NCBI RefSeq assembly: GCF_001684975.1
Contig: NZ_MAYH01000001.1
Span: 62,001-126,000 of the forward strand
Source: Chryseobacterium artocarpi
GTDB taxonomy: Bacteria; Bacteroidota; Bacteroidia; Flavobacteriales; Weeksellaceae
Length of the DNA: 64,000 bases
Reading direction: 5' to 3'
Position 1 is the first letter of the stretch; the number at the start of each line of letters is the position of its first letter. Below the pieces are notes generated by a model. That model did not search any database, was not told where the DNA came from, and saw nothing but the letters and a program-made list of their open reading frames with translations. The position numbers and the translations under genes were made by a program. This document shows positions 16,209-24,014 of the stretch, piece by piece.

Positions 16209-16695
16209 GGTTGGAAGGCGTTTCCATATTTTTGATACTGATTCCGATTTTATATTTTCCGGCTAAAGCACTTGTTCCGCCTTCGGCTTTTGGATAAGGT
16301 GTTACTTCTTCTAATGTAATCGTACGTCCATTGAAATCAGCAGACTGGTGATAGTTTTTTCCAGGATGATTCATCGTGGCAAGATATAGAACCATCGGTC
16401 GGGTAGAAGTTCCCATTACCTCTACCTGAGCTACTGCAACACCAGCCCAGATACAATTTACACCTTCAGGACATCTGCTATCCTCTGAAATTCCCTTAAA
16501 GGTAACATTCATATCAGATTCTCTGAGAAATTTATTTTCTCCCTCATTCAAATAAATGATGCCGTTCTTTTGATCAACTGTTTTAGTATTTGTTGATGTC
16601 TGGGTATTTTTAGTATCCGGTTTTGCTTTCTTTTGGGCATCGCATCCTGTTAATGCAAAAATTCCCAAGCTGAATATGATGGCTTTATGGAACAT
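16195..16695 (-). CDS. Lipoprotein of unknown function
   Basis: The protein has 166 aa. The signal ends with the lipobox ALTGC, placing the lipidated Cys at residue 18. A Lys/Thr-rich linker (about 20-45) leads to a beta-rich domain with a pair of cysteines (SRCPEGVNCIWAG) likely forming a disulfide. CPEGVNCIWAGVA resembles a motif in several Bacteroidota lipoproteins of unknown role. It lies 17 bp behind the DUF456 gene and probably shares its transcript. The 3' end overlaps ung by 14 bp. Confidence 0.7.
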   Translation of the reverse strand: MFHKAIIFSLGIFALTGCDAQKKAKPDTKNTQTSTNTKTVDQKNGIIYLNEGENKFLRESDMNVTFKGISEDSRCPEGVNCIWAGVAVAQVEVMGTSTRPMVLYLATMNHPGKNYHQSADFNGRTITLEEVTPYPKAEGGTSALAGKYKIGISIKNMETPSNPTTK

Positions 16696-16712
16696 GATTT
16701 CTATTTTTTAGG

Positions 16713-17204
16713 TTAAATAATATCAAACATATTAAGAAGTACCACCAAAAACATTGCCACACCTACTACAAAGCTGAAACCGGTTCCATAAATAAACCCG
16801 ATAAAAGCTCCTTTGGTAGACTGTAATGCCTTATTCATATCCTTGCTGTCATGGAGTAATTCACCAATGAAGACCCCGGCAAACATTCCGATCAGGAAAC
16901 CTAAAGGTATAGGAATAAAGATCCCGACAATAGTTCCAATTACCGATCCTATGCTTCCCCAGCGCGTACCACCGTATTTTCTATTGGTTTTTGCAGGGAT
17001 TACATAGCTTAATACAACAGAAGCTGCCGTAAGAATTCCAAATGCCCAGATATAGATCATCGGAAGATCTGCATCTGTCCCGAATTTATAGATCAAAAGC
17101 CCGCAAATACTGAGTAAAAGCCCAGGTAAGACAGGAAGGAAAGTTCCCAGTATTCCAACAAATAATAAAACAAGACAGAGAATATTAATAATAGTGTTAT
17201 CCAT
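16713..17204 (-). CDS. DUF456-family membrane protein
   Basis: The protein has 163 aa and is almost entirely hydrophobic, with four or five membrane segments. The N-terminus (LLFVGILGTFLPVLPGLLLS) and the Gly-rich centre (GGTRWGSIGSVIGTIVGIF) match the DUF456 family. GFLIGMFAGVFIGELLHD and a final hydrophobic helix complete the pattern. The family has no known function, though its glycine-zipper-like segments suggest tight helix packing. It is the first gene of a two-gene unit with the lipoprotein downstream. Confidence 0.85.
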   Translation of the reverse strand: MDNTIINILCLVLLFVGILGTFLPVLPGLLLSICGLLIYKFGTDADLPMIYIWAFGILTAASVVLSYVIPAKTNRKYGGTRWGSIGSVIGTIVGIFIPIPLGFLIGMFAGVFIGELLHDSKDMNKALQSTKGAFIGFIYGTGFSFVVGVAMFLVVLLNMFDII

Positions 17205-17309
17205 TCTTTAAAATATAGACGAAGATAAGAAAAAAGTAAAATTATGAAAGGTTTTAAAATTTGGGATGAAAATTGATTGGGAATAGTAAATTCATCATTC
17301 TTAATTTTA

Positions 17310-17317
17310 TAAATTTG
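17310..17317 (+). promoter_or_regulatory. -7 promoter element of the MscS-family gene
   Basis: TAAATTTG matches TAnnTTTG and ends 5 nt before the ATG at 17323. No -33 element at the right distance. Confidence 0.4.
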
Positions 17318-17322
17318 CTGTA

Positions 17323-18591
17323 ATGAAAGATGACCTTCAAGATACCAGGAACTATTTGCAGGAATTAAGCGAACAGTTGTACATTTATATCACACAGATT
17401 TCTCCTACCGGGCTGGATTGGGTGATTCATATCATTGTAAAGCTGGCGCTGCTTTGTGCTGTGTTTCTGATTGTAGATTTTCTATTGAAATTTGCCATCA
17501 ATTTTGTTTTTCGTCTTTTTCATGATGAAACAAAATTTCCGATTCTTAAATCAATTTATCAGTCTAAGATCACCAATTCAGTTGCTCATTTTATAGCACT
17601 TACCATTGCAGGGGGAATACAGGGATCTATTTTTCCTGAAGGAGCTTTACCGAAAACAACCATTTTCATCATACGATGTATTAATCTGGGATTAGTAATG
17701 ATTCTTGCCGGAATGCTTTACAGATCATTGTCTGCATTCAGGAATTATTTCTCCATCAAGCAGGATTTTTATAAGATAATGGCACTCAATGCCATCTCGG
17801 AAACCGTAAAGATTTTAGGAATCTTTGTATTTTCCGTTGTAGGGCTTTGTGTAATCTTCGGGATCAAAGGTACTACGATTGTAGGAAGTCTTGGGGCAAT
17901 AACAGCTGTTTTGGTACTTGTTTTCAGAGATACTATTCTGGGATTTGTCACGGGTATTCACGTCGCTACTTCTAAGAATCTTAAAGTAGGAGACTGGATA
18001 AGTATTCCTAAATACAGCATAGAAGGAAATATTACAGAAATAAGCCTTCTGACCACAAAAATCACCAATTTTGATAAAACAGTTTCTACCATTCCTACCT
18101 ATGATTTCCTGACAACAGAGATTAAAAATATGCAGGTAATGTCTGAATCCAATAACAGAAGAATTAAGAAATCTATTTACTTTAATATCAATTCTTTTAA
18201 GTTTCTTACCGAAGAAGATATTGAACGTTTAAAAGAGATTAATCTTATTGCAGATTATCTTGAACAGAAAAGGATAGAAATAAGAAGAGAAAAAGAAAGC
18301 CTGAGTAATAATGAGAAAACGATTAACGGAAGACAACTAACGAACATTGGTGTCTTCAGGTATTATGCACAGAAATATATAGAAAATGATCCTGATGTAG
18401 AGAAAAATGCCACAAGAATGGTTCGTCAGCTGGAAATTACCCCGCAAGGACTTCCTCTTGAAATCTATTGTTTTGCCAATGATTCCAAATGGGAACATTT
18501 TGAACAGATTCAGGCAGATATTTTTGATCATTTGCTGGTAGCTTCAAAAGAATTTGAGCTTCAAGTGATGCAGGTAAGTGTAAAAGTATAA
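17323..18591 (+). CDS. Mechanosensitive ion channel of the MscS family
   Basis: The protein has 422 aa. Four or five membrane segments lie in residues 25-215. The pore-lining helix and start of the beta domain are GSLGAITAVLVLVFRDTILG followed by VGDWISIP (about 187-230), the signature of MscS. The soluble C-terminal domain (230-422) is longer than in E. coli MscS (286 aa) and closer to the YbdG/YbiO-type. These channels open on hypo-osmotic shock and release solutes from the inner membrane. It is transcribed alone. Confidence 0.88.
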   Translation: MKDDLQDTRNYLQELSEQLYIYITQISPTGLDWVIHIIVKLALLCAVFLIVDFLLKFAINFVFRLFHDETKFPILKSIYQSKITNSVAHFIALTIAGGIQGSIFPEGALPKTTIFIIRCINLGLVMILAGMLYRSLSAFRNYFSIKQDFYKIMALNAISETVKILGIFVFSVVGLCVIFGIKGTTIVGSLGAITAVLVLVFRDTILGFVTGIHVATSKNLKVGDWISIPKYSIEGNITEISLLTTKITNFDKTVSTIPTYDFLTTEIKNMQVMSESNNRRIKKSIYFNINSFKFLTEEDIERLKEINLIADYLEQKRIEIRREKESLSNNEKTINGRQLTNIGVFRYYAQKYIENDPDVEKNATRMVRQLEITPQGLPLEIYCFANDSKWEHFEQIQADIFDHLLVASKEFELQVMQVSVKV

Positions 18592-18733
18592 AAAGAGAAA
18601 GGTAATACTTGCTCAAAAAATAAATTCAACTTAAGTGATAATGGAATTAGAACATCAAAAAAGAAGTAACAAGTCTGGATTAACTCCCGGCTTCCAGGTT
18701 CTAACTTTCTTTATCTAATATCTAAATAAAAAC

Positions 18734-19453
18734 ATGACAAAACTAAGCGTAAACATCAATAAGATTGCAACCTTAAGAAATGCAAGAGGGGGTGAAACAC
18801 CAAGTGTGACAGAAGCAGCTATCAAAATTCAGGAATTTGGAGGACAGGGAATTACTATTCACCCAAGACCGGATGAAAGACATATCACAAGAAAAGACGT
18901 TTATGATCTGAAACCGTTAGTTACTACTGAATTTAATATTGAAGGAAATCCGCATCAGTCTTTTATTGATATGGTTTTAGAAGTGAAACCTGAGCAGGTA
19001 ACCTTAGTTCCTGATGCAGATGATGCTATTACGTCAAATGCCGGTTGGGATACCAAAAAACATTTGGATTACCTTACAGAAATTGTTGCTGAATTCAAGA
19101 ATGCAGGAATCCGTACCTCAATTTTTCTTGATCCGATGCCGGAATTGGTAGAATATGCAGCAAAAACAGGAACAGACAGAATTGAGCTGTACACAGAAGC
19201 ATATGCAAAAAATTATCTTTCCAATAAAGAACAGGCGATAAAACCTTACTATGATACAGCTGTTGTCGCAAATGAATTCGGATTAGGAATCAATGCAGGA
19301 CATGATCTAAGCTTAGAAAATCTAAAATATTTTGCAGATAATATTCCTAATCTGTTGGAAGTATCTATCGGTCATGCCTTGGTCTCTGAAGCCCTATATA
19401 TGGGATTAGAAAATACAGTTCAGTCTTATTTGAAGAGATTGGCAAATTGGTAA
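18734..19453 (+). CDS. pdxJ: Pyridoxine 5'-phosphate synthase
   Basis: The protein has 239 aa, the normal PdxJ length. It begins [17 protein letters not shown] and has [13 protein letters not shown] (about 40-52), [17 protein letters not shown] (with the E/D residues binding the ring-closing substrates) and [13 protein letters not shown] (190-202), all family landmarks. It condenses 1-deoxyxylulose 5-phosphate with 3-amino-1-hydroxyacetone phosphate to make pyridoxine 5'-phosphate. The presence of PdxJ indicates the DXP-dependent B6 pathway. It lies 23 bp before the alpha/beta hydrolase gene, probably in one operon. Confidence 0.97.
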   Translation: MTKLSVNINKIATLRNARGGETPSVTEAAIKIQEFGGQGITIHPRPDERHITRKDVYDLKPLVTTEFNIEGNPHQSFIDMVLEVKPEQVTLVPDADDAITSNAGWDTKKHLDYLTEIVAEFKNAGIRTSIFLDPMPELVEYAAKTGTDRIELYTEAYAKNYLSNKEQAIKPYYDTAVVANEFGLGINAGHDLSLENLKYFADNIPNLLEVSIGHALVSEALYMGLENTVQSYLKRLANW

Positions 19454-19476
19454 TTTTCACATGTAACATTTAAAAT

Positions 19477-20256
19477 ATGGAAATCTTAAACTCAAAAATA
19501 TTTGGCGAAGAATCTACAGCTACGCCGCTTTTAGTTTTTCACGGATTGTTTGGAATGCTTGACAATTGGGGAAGCTTTGGAAAAGACCTTGGAGAATATC
19601 TTCCGGTACATCTGATTGATCTTAGAAATCATGGAAGAAGCTTTCATTCAGATGATATGTCTCACGATGATCTGGCGGATGATATTGCACGTTATATGGA
19701 TCATTATGGTATTCAGAAGGCACATGTTTTAGGACATTCTTTAGGGGGAAAGGCAGTAATGCAGTTTGCTATAAAATATCCTGAGAAAGTAGAGAAATTA
19801 ATCGTTGTTGATATTTCACCAAAAGCATACCCTCCACATCATCAGGGGATTATTAAAGCTTTGGAAACAGTAGATTTTAATAGTGTTGCATCAAGAAACG
19901 ATGTGGAAGCTGTTTTAAATCAATATATTCCGGAGAAATCTACGATACAGTTTTTAACCAAGAACCTTTATTGGGATGATAACAAAAAGCTGAACTGGAG
20001 GTTTAACCTTAAAACCTTAGCAGAAAAATATACTGAATTCGTTTCCAATGCTGTAAAATTCGGAGTATTCAATGGTGAAACGCTGTTTATAGCTGGATCA
20101 AAATCCAATTATATTTTGCCACAGGATGAATTTGGAATAAAACAGCAGTTCCCTAAAGCAAAAATTGTTACTGTACAAAATGCCGGACATTGGGTTCAGG
20201 CTGAAAATCCAGTTGATTTCGCTAATGTTGTTAAAGAGTTTCTTGGTTTAAATTAA
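19477..20256 (+). CDS. Alpha/beta hydrolase, YbfF-like esterase
   Basis: The protein has 259 aa. FHGLFGMLDNW (21-31) gives the oxyanion region, HLIDLRNHGRS (45-55) the strand before the nucleophile, GHSLGG (86-91) the nucleophile elbow with Ser88, and NAGHWVQAENP (about 238-248) the catalytic His. This arrangement is that of E. coli YbfF, an esterase able to act on acyl-CoA and simple esters. The gene follows pdxJ and precedes the graspetide precursor gene by 114 bp, so a link to peptide maturation cannot be excluded, but pairing with pdxJ is more likely. Confidence 0.88.
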   Translation: MEILNSKIFGEESTATPLLVFHGLFGMLDNWGSFGKDLGEYLPVHLIDLRNHGRSFHSDDMSHDDLADDIARYMDHYGIQKAHVLGHSLGGKAVMQFAIKYPEKVEKLIVVDISPKAYPPHHQGIIKALETVDFNSVASRNDVEAVLNQYIPEKSTIQFLTKNLYWDDNKKLNWRFNLKTLAEKYTEFVSNAVKFGVFNGETLFIAGSKSNYILPQDEFGIKQQFPKAKIVTVQNAGHWVQAENPVDFANVVKEFLGLN

Positions 20257-20370
20257 TTATTTACGCTTTATTTTATGTAAATGTTAAAATTTTCTTAAAA
20301 TGTGAAAATATTTCTCCATAAGTTGAAAATTGTGTATTTTAGATTATCAAAAAATCAAAGATATTTACTT

Positions 20371-20592
20371 ATGGAAAACAAAAATTCAAAAAAGAAGCCG
20401 TTTTTCGCTACATTTCTTGAAAAACAAATTAAAGATCCTGAAACTGTAAAAGGAGGAACTGATATCATTACTATTCCGGAAAGAGACGTTATTACAAAAC
20501 CTAGCGTAGATACTGTAACCTCTCCATCAACAGATCTGGAACATACTATGAAGTATCCTTCTGACGGTGATGATGATGCTATTTTATTGTAA
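20371..20592 (+). CDS. Graspetide (microviridin-class) precursor peptide
   Basis: The precursor has 73 aa, from the ATG at 20371; a GTG frame from 20302 adds an unlikely extension. The leader contains PFFATFLEKQ (10-19), the counterpart of the microviridin leader helix PFFARFLE, which the ligases recognise. The C-terminus is EHTMKYPSDGDDDAILL: T59-M-K61-Y-P-S64-D65-G66-D67-D68-D69. Microviridin K has TMKYPSDWEE, in which Thr-Asp and Ser-Glu form esters and Lys-Glu an amide. By alignment the rings here would be Thr59-Asp65, Ser64-Asp67 and Lys61-Asp68, but no ligation is proven. Products of this class are usually protease inhibitors. Two ligase genes follow; no protease, GNAT or exporter gene is adjacent. 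Confidence 0.92.
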   Translation: MENKNSKKKPFFATFLEKQIKDPETVKGGTDIITIPERDVITKPSVDTVTSPSTDLEHTMKYPSDGDDDAILL

Positions 20593-20636
20593 AATGGACA
20601 ATTTATAGTAACATATTAACAAAATTGTAATAATAA

Positions 20637-20667
20637 GGAAACTTAAACTATTTAAGTTTCCTTTTTT
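20637..20667 (+). terminator. Terminator/attenuator between graspetide precursor and ligases
   Basis: A perfect 11-bp stem (GGAAACTTAAA / TTTAAGTTTCC), 3-nt loop and six T. It ends 15 nt before the first ligase ATG. It would stop most transcripts after the precursor and let some reach the enzymes. Confidence 0.85.
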
Positions 20668-20682
20668 AATAGAAACCGGCAA

Positions 20683-21639
20683 ATGATTCTCTGTATCACC
20701 CACTCGCAGGATTTTTATACTATAGATCTTTTCTTTGAATATCTTTCATCCAAAAACATTCCTTACTTCAGGCTGAATTCAGATCGGCTGAATCATTTTC
20801 AGAAAATAAATGTTGATGAAAACTCATTTGAGATCATTGACGAATCCGGTAATAAGCTTCATTCTGATGATATTAAAGGAGTATGGAATAGAAAAGCATG
20901 GAAGATAAGCACTCCTGAAGAACTGGATCAGGATTATGAAAATATTTTTCTGAATGAATATACCAGTCTTCGTTATAATCTCATCACTGTTCTTGAAGAT
21001 ATTCCATGGATCAATCCTTATGAAAATGAACGAAAGGTTGATCGGAATAAAATGCTTCAGCTGAAAATTGCCCGGAAAAATAATCTTACCATTCCGAAAA
21101 CCGTTTTTTCCAATGATGATCAGAAAATAATGAATTTTTTTCACCAGTATTGTTCAGGAAAAGCTATCGCAAAGCTTCACAATGTAACAGCCAAAACAAT
21201 GAGTGGAGAAAGTCTTGTTTCTACTATGATCATTGAAGAAGAAACCCTTGAGCATCTCTCTGGAGTTACTTATTGTCCCATGATTTTTCAACCTTATATT
21301 GAAAAAGAATATGAGCTGCGTATCATGTATGTAGACGGAGAATTCTTTACAGGTAAAATTAACAACAGTGAAAATGCAGACTGGAGAGTTAGTCAGGACG
21401 GTTATTTTTGGCTGGCTTATGAATTACCTGACAATATCAAAGAAAATCTAACTTCCATGATGAAAGAAATGGGACTTTATATGGGTGCCATTGATATGAT
21501 AAAAGGAAAAAATGGAGAATACTATTTTCTGGAAGTCAATCCACAGGGAGAGTGGGGCATGCTGCAAAAAGAGCTGGGATTTCCGATTGCAGAAAGAATC
21601 GCCGATAACCTTATAAACCGAATCAATTTCCATGAATAA
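20683..21639 (+). CDS. MvdC/MvdD-family ATP-grasp graspetide ligase
   Basis: The protein has 318 aa, the usual size of the family. The N-terminal domain (1-110) has VWNRKAW (67-73), the equivalent of the W-x-R-R motif of MvdC/MvdD. The ATP-grasp fold follows: AKLHNVTAKTM (nucleotide-binding lysine region, about 163-173), FQPYIEKEYELR (about 205-216), ADWR (about 236-239) and the metal-binding end GAIDMIK..YFLEVNPQGEW (about 268-290) with the Glu-x-Asn pair. The family activates Asp/Glu side chains as acyl-phosphates and joins them to Thr/Ser (ester) or Lys (amide) in the precursor. Which bond this one makes cannot be read from the sequence. It overlaps the next ligase by 8 bp. Confidence 0.92.
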   Translation: MILCITHSQDFYTIDLFFEYLSSKNIPYFRLNSDRLNHFQKINVDENSFEIIDESGNKLHSDDIKGVWNRKAWKISTPEELDQDYENIFLNEYTSLRYNLITVLEDIPWINPYENERKVDRNKMLQLKIARKNNLTIPKTVFSNDDQKIMNFFHQYCSGKAIAKLHNVTAKTMSGESLVSTMIIEEETLEHLSGVTYCPMIFQPYIEKEYELRIMYVDGEFFTGKINNSENADWRVSQDGYFWLAYELPDNIKENLTSMMKEMGLYMGAIDMIKGKNGEYYFLEVNPQGEWGMLQKELGFPIAERIADNLINRINFHE

Positions 21640-22636
21640 AATTTTAATTATAACCCATACAGCAGACAATTTTTCAATTGAAAAAGTAACAGAATATATT
21701 GATAAGAATAACTGCGAGGTCATTCGTTTTGATGTAGATTTATATCCTTTACAAAATAAACTTTCAACGGTTTTTCAGGACGGACAATGGATAAGCTTTC
21801 TTGAAACTTCCGAAAAAAAGTATCGTCTGGATGATATCTCTGCGGTTTGGTACCGTAGAGCTTACAATATTGGAAAAGATTTGAAAGAAGAATTAGACCC
21901 AAAATTCTTTGGTGCAGCAATGGGAGAAATCCGAAATACATTGTTTGGCTTCCTTGAATCTGTGGATGCTTATGCATTAGGAAAACCAAGCGTTTACAGA
22001 AGACTGGACAGTAAAGAAGAGCAATTGAAGATTGCCAATAAAATAGGACTTACCATTCCGGAAACATGTCTTACCAATAATCCTGAAGATGCAAGAAAAT
22101 TTATTTTAAAACATAAAAATGTTGTTGCGAAGATGCAGACAGGATTTGCGATCTATGAAGATGGGGTGGAAAATGTTGTATTTACCAATGTTGTTCATGA
22201 AGATAAGCTTGAAGAATTGGATTCGCTTCTGTATTGTCCGATGCAGTTTCAGAAAATGATTGAAAAGAAAAAAGAACTTAGAATAACTGTTGTTGGCAGA
22301 GATGTTTACGCCTTTGAAGTAGATTCCCAGCAATTTGAAGATGCTAAAGTGGATTGGAGGAAAGACGGCGTTAATCTTATCGATAAATGGACAAGGACAG
22401 AGCTTCCGAAGGATGTTGAAGAAAAACTATTGGATCTTCTTGATGTTTACAATGTAGATTACGGAGCTATTGACATGATTGTTTCTCCTGAGGACGAATA
22501 TTATTTTATTGAGATCAATGCTGCGGGAGAATTTTTCTGGTTGGATAATCTTACAGAAGGAAATCTTATCTCTAAAAGTATTGCAGACCTTCTTTGTGAT
22601 AAAGCTCCCAGAAGAAATAATATGGTTTTAGCTTAA
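21632..22636 (+). CDS. Second MvdC/MvdD-family ATP-grasp graspetide ligase
   Basis: The protein has 334 aa. It shares the layout of its partner: VWYRRAY (about 71-77), VVAKMQTGFAIY (nucleotide-binding lysine), FQKMIEKKKELR, VDWRKDG and GAIDMIV..YFIEINAAGEFFWL with the metal-binding Glu-x-Asn. Identity to the first ligase is low outside these motifs, as expected for an ester ligase and an amide ligase dividing the work in microviridin systems. The tail NLISKSIADLLCD ends the ATP-grasp domain and the protein runs on for a few residues. Start ATG at 21632 lies inside the last codons of the first ligase, which couples their translation. A terminator follows. Confidence 0.92.
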   Translation: MNKILIITHTADNFSIEKVTEYIDKNNCEVIRFDVDLYPLQNKLSTVFQDGQWISFLETSEKKYRLDDISAVWYRRAYNIGKDLKEELDPKFFGAAMGEIRNTLFGFLESVDAYALGKPSVYRRLDSKEEQLKIANKIGLTIPETCLTNNPEDARKFILKHKNVVAKMQTGFAIYEDGVENVVFTNVVHEDKLEELDSLLYCPMQFQKMIEKKKELRITVVGRDVYAFEVDSQQFEDAKVDWRKDGVNLIDKWTRTELPKDVEEKLLDLLDVYNVDYGAIDMIVSPEDEYYFIEINAAGEFFWLDNLTEGNLISKSIADLLCDKAPRRNNMVLA

Positions 22637-22659
22637 ATAAAATATTCTTTTAATATCAG

Positions 22660-22686
22660 GTCCTGGAGGTTCTTTCAGGACTTTTT
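22660..22686 (+). terminator. Terminator of the graspetide operon
   Basis: GTCCTG / CAGGAC stem with a 10-nt loop, followed by TTTTTGTTTT. It closes the operon. The remaining gap to 23000 holds only a possible promoter and a 25-codon frame. Confidence 0.75.
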
Positions 22687-22873
22687 GTTTTCAAAAAGAT
22701 TTGAGATATTCGGGAAAGCGAAGATTTTATAAAACTCAGCTGTTCTTTTTATTCATTCATCTTTTAACTTAAATGGTGAAGGAGAAAGGTATTTTTTGTC
22801 TTTAAAATAAAAACCATTCTGTTTTCAATTCAAGTTTTATCGTTTTCAGAATGATAATATTGGTTAAATAAAC

Positions 22874-22903
22874 TTGAATTTTGCTTTAAAAATCGCAAAT
22901 TTG
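22874..22903 (+). promoter_or_regulatory. Possible promoter of the SDR/acyl-CoA synthetase unit
   Basis: TTG (22874-22876), 19 nt, then CAAATTTG (22896-22903), one mismatch to TAnnTTTG. Transcription would start near 22910. Confidence 0.4.
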
Positions 22904-22919
22904 CAAAAGCAGTTTTTCA

Positions 22920-22997
22920 ATGGAACTTTTGCAGGAACCTGAAGAATTGCCGGATAGAAAATATTGTCATATTTTAGTCAGCAATCAAGTAAAATAA
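22920..22997 (+). CDS. Possible 25-codon leader peptide
   Basis: An ATG about 10 nt after the predicted transcription start opens a 25-codon frame (MELLQEPEELPDRKYCHILV and five more residues) that stops 3 nt before the ATG of the SDR gene. It is Glu/Pro-rich at the start and has one Cys. It may be a translated leader coupling to the SDR gene, or a chance frame. No family is recognised. Confidence 0.25.
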   Translation: MELLQEPEELPDRKYCHILVSNQVK

Positions 22998-23000
22998 TTA

Positions 23001-24014
23001 ATGGTTTTTGTAACGGGTGCAACCGGAATTCTGGGAAGAATAATAGTGCTGGAACTTCTGAAAAGAGGTAAAAATGTACGCGCTTCCAAAAGACCGGGCA
23101 GCAATTTAAACGAAGTAAGGCATTCATACAGCTTTTATACAGATAGTCCGGATGATTTTTTCAATAAAATTGAATGGGTGAATGTTGATTTCGATGATTT
23201 AAATTCATTGAATGATGCATTAAAAGGAGTGGATGAGGTTTATCATTGTGCCGCAAAAGTAAGTTTTCATCCCAAGGATGAGAAAGAAATGTATCATACC
23301 AATATTAATGGTACAGAGAATTTATTATTTGCCTGTGAGGGATCAGACGTTAAAAAGTTCCTTCATGTAAGTTCTGTTGCCGTTTTAGATAACTTTAGTG
23401 AAAAAGGAGAGCTGGACGAAGAGTCTGATTTTAACCCAAAACTAGAACATTCAGCGTATGCTATTTCGAAACATTTATCTGAGATGGAAGCATGGAGAGC
23501 TTCTGCAGAAGGTTTAAATGTGGTGATCATCAATCCCGGAATGATCATAGGAAGCGGAAACTGGACCCAAAGCAGCGGTGAACTTTTTTCAACTTTTGAA
23601 GACAACAGCTTCACATTTGCTGGTGGTTCTGCTTATGTAGATGTAAGAGATGTTGCAAAAACAGCCATCGAATTGATGGAAAATAATATTTTTGGAGAAA
23701 GATTTATTATTGTTTCCGAAAATAACAAATATGCTGATTTGGCAAGACAGATAAGAACCAGATTAGGTCTTAAAGAAGCAAGAATTCTAACGAGGTCTCA
23801 ATTAAATATCGGAAAACTAGCCAATACCCTTTTAGGATGGCTGATTCCAAAACTGAGAATGGCGACAGAATCAAATATTGAAGCTATCTCTTCATTCAAC
23901 ACCATTTCCAATCACAAAGTCAAGGAAAGACTGAACTATCAGTTTATTCCAACAAAAGAAAGTATAGACTTTCACCTGAACAATTATATTAACGACAAAA
24001 AGCTGAAGAAATGA
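23001..24014 (+). CDS. NAD(P)-dependent epimerase/dehydratase (extended SDR)
   Basis: The protein has 337 aa. The N-terminal Rossmann motif is VTGATGILG (4-12), followed by AAKVSFH at the end of the fourth strand and the catalytic YAISK (Tyr and Lys, residues about 153-157) preceded by a Ser in HVSSVAV. These are the hallmarks of extended SDR enzymes such as dihydroflavonol reductase-like and sugar-nucleotide epimerases. The substrate is unknown. The stop codon overlaps the start of the acyl-CoA synthetase gene (ATGA), so the two are translationally coupled. The link suggests a lipid or fatty-acid-derived substrate, which is inference. Confidence 0.85.
   Translation: MVFVTGATGILGRIIVLELLKRGKNVRASKRPGSNLNEVRHSYSFYTDSPDDFFNKIEWVNVDFDDLNSLNDALKGVDEVYHCAAKVSFHPKDEKEMYHTNINGTENLLFACEGSDVKKFLHVSSVAVLDNFSEKGELDEESDFNPKLEHSAYAISKHLSEMEAWRASAEGLNVVIINPGMIIGSGNWTQSSGELFSTFEDNSFTFAGGSAYVDVRDVAKTAIELMENNIFGERFIIVSENNKYADLARQIRTRLGLKEARILTRSQLNIGKLANTLLGWLIPKLRMATESNIEAISSFNTISNHKVKERLNYQFIPTKESIDFHLNNYINDKKLKK

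Noticed and set aside
20302..20592. Longer graspetide precursor starting at GTG 20302
   Set aside because: The leader motif normally lies close to the N-terminus, and the ATG at 20371 gives the usual spacing.
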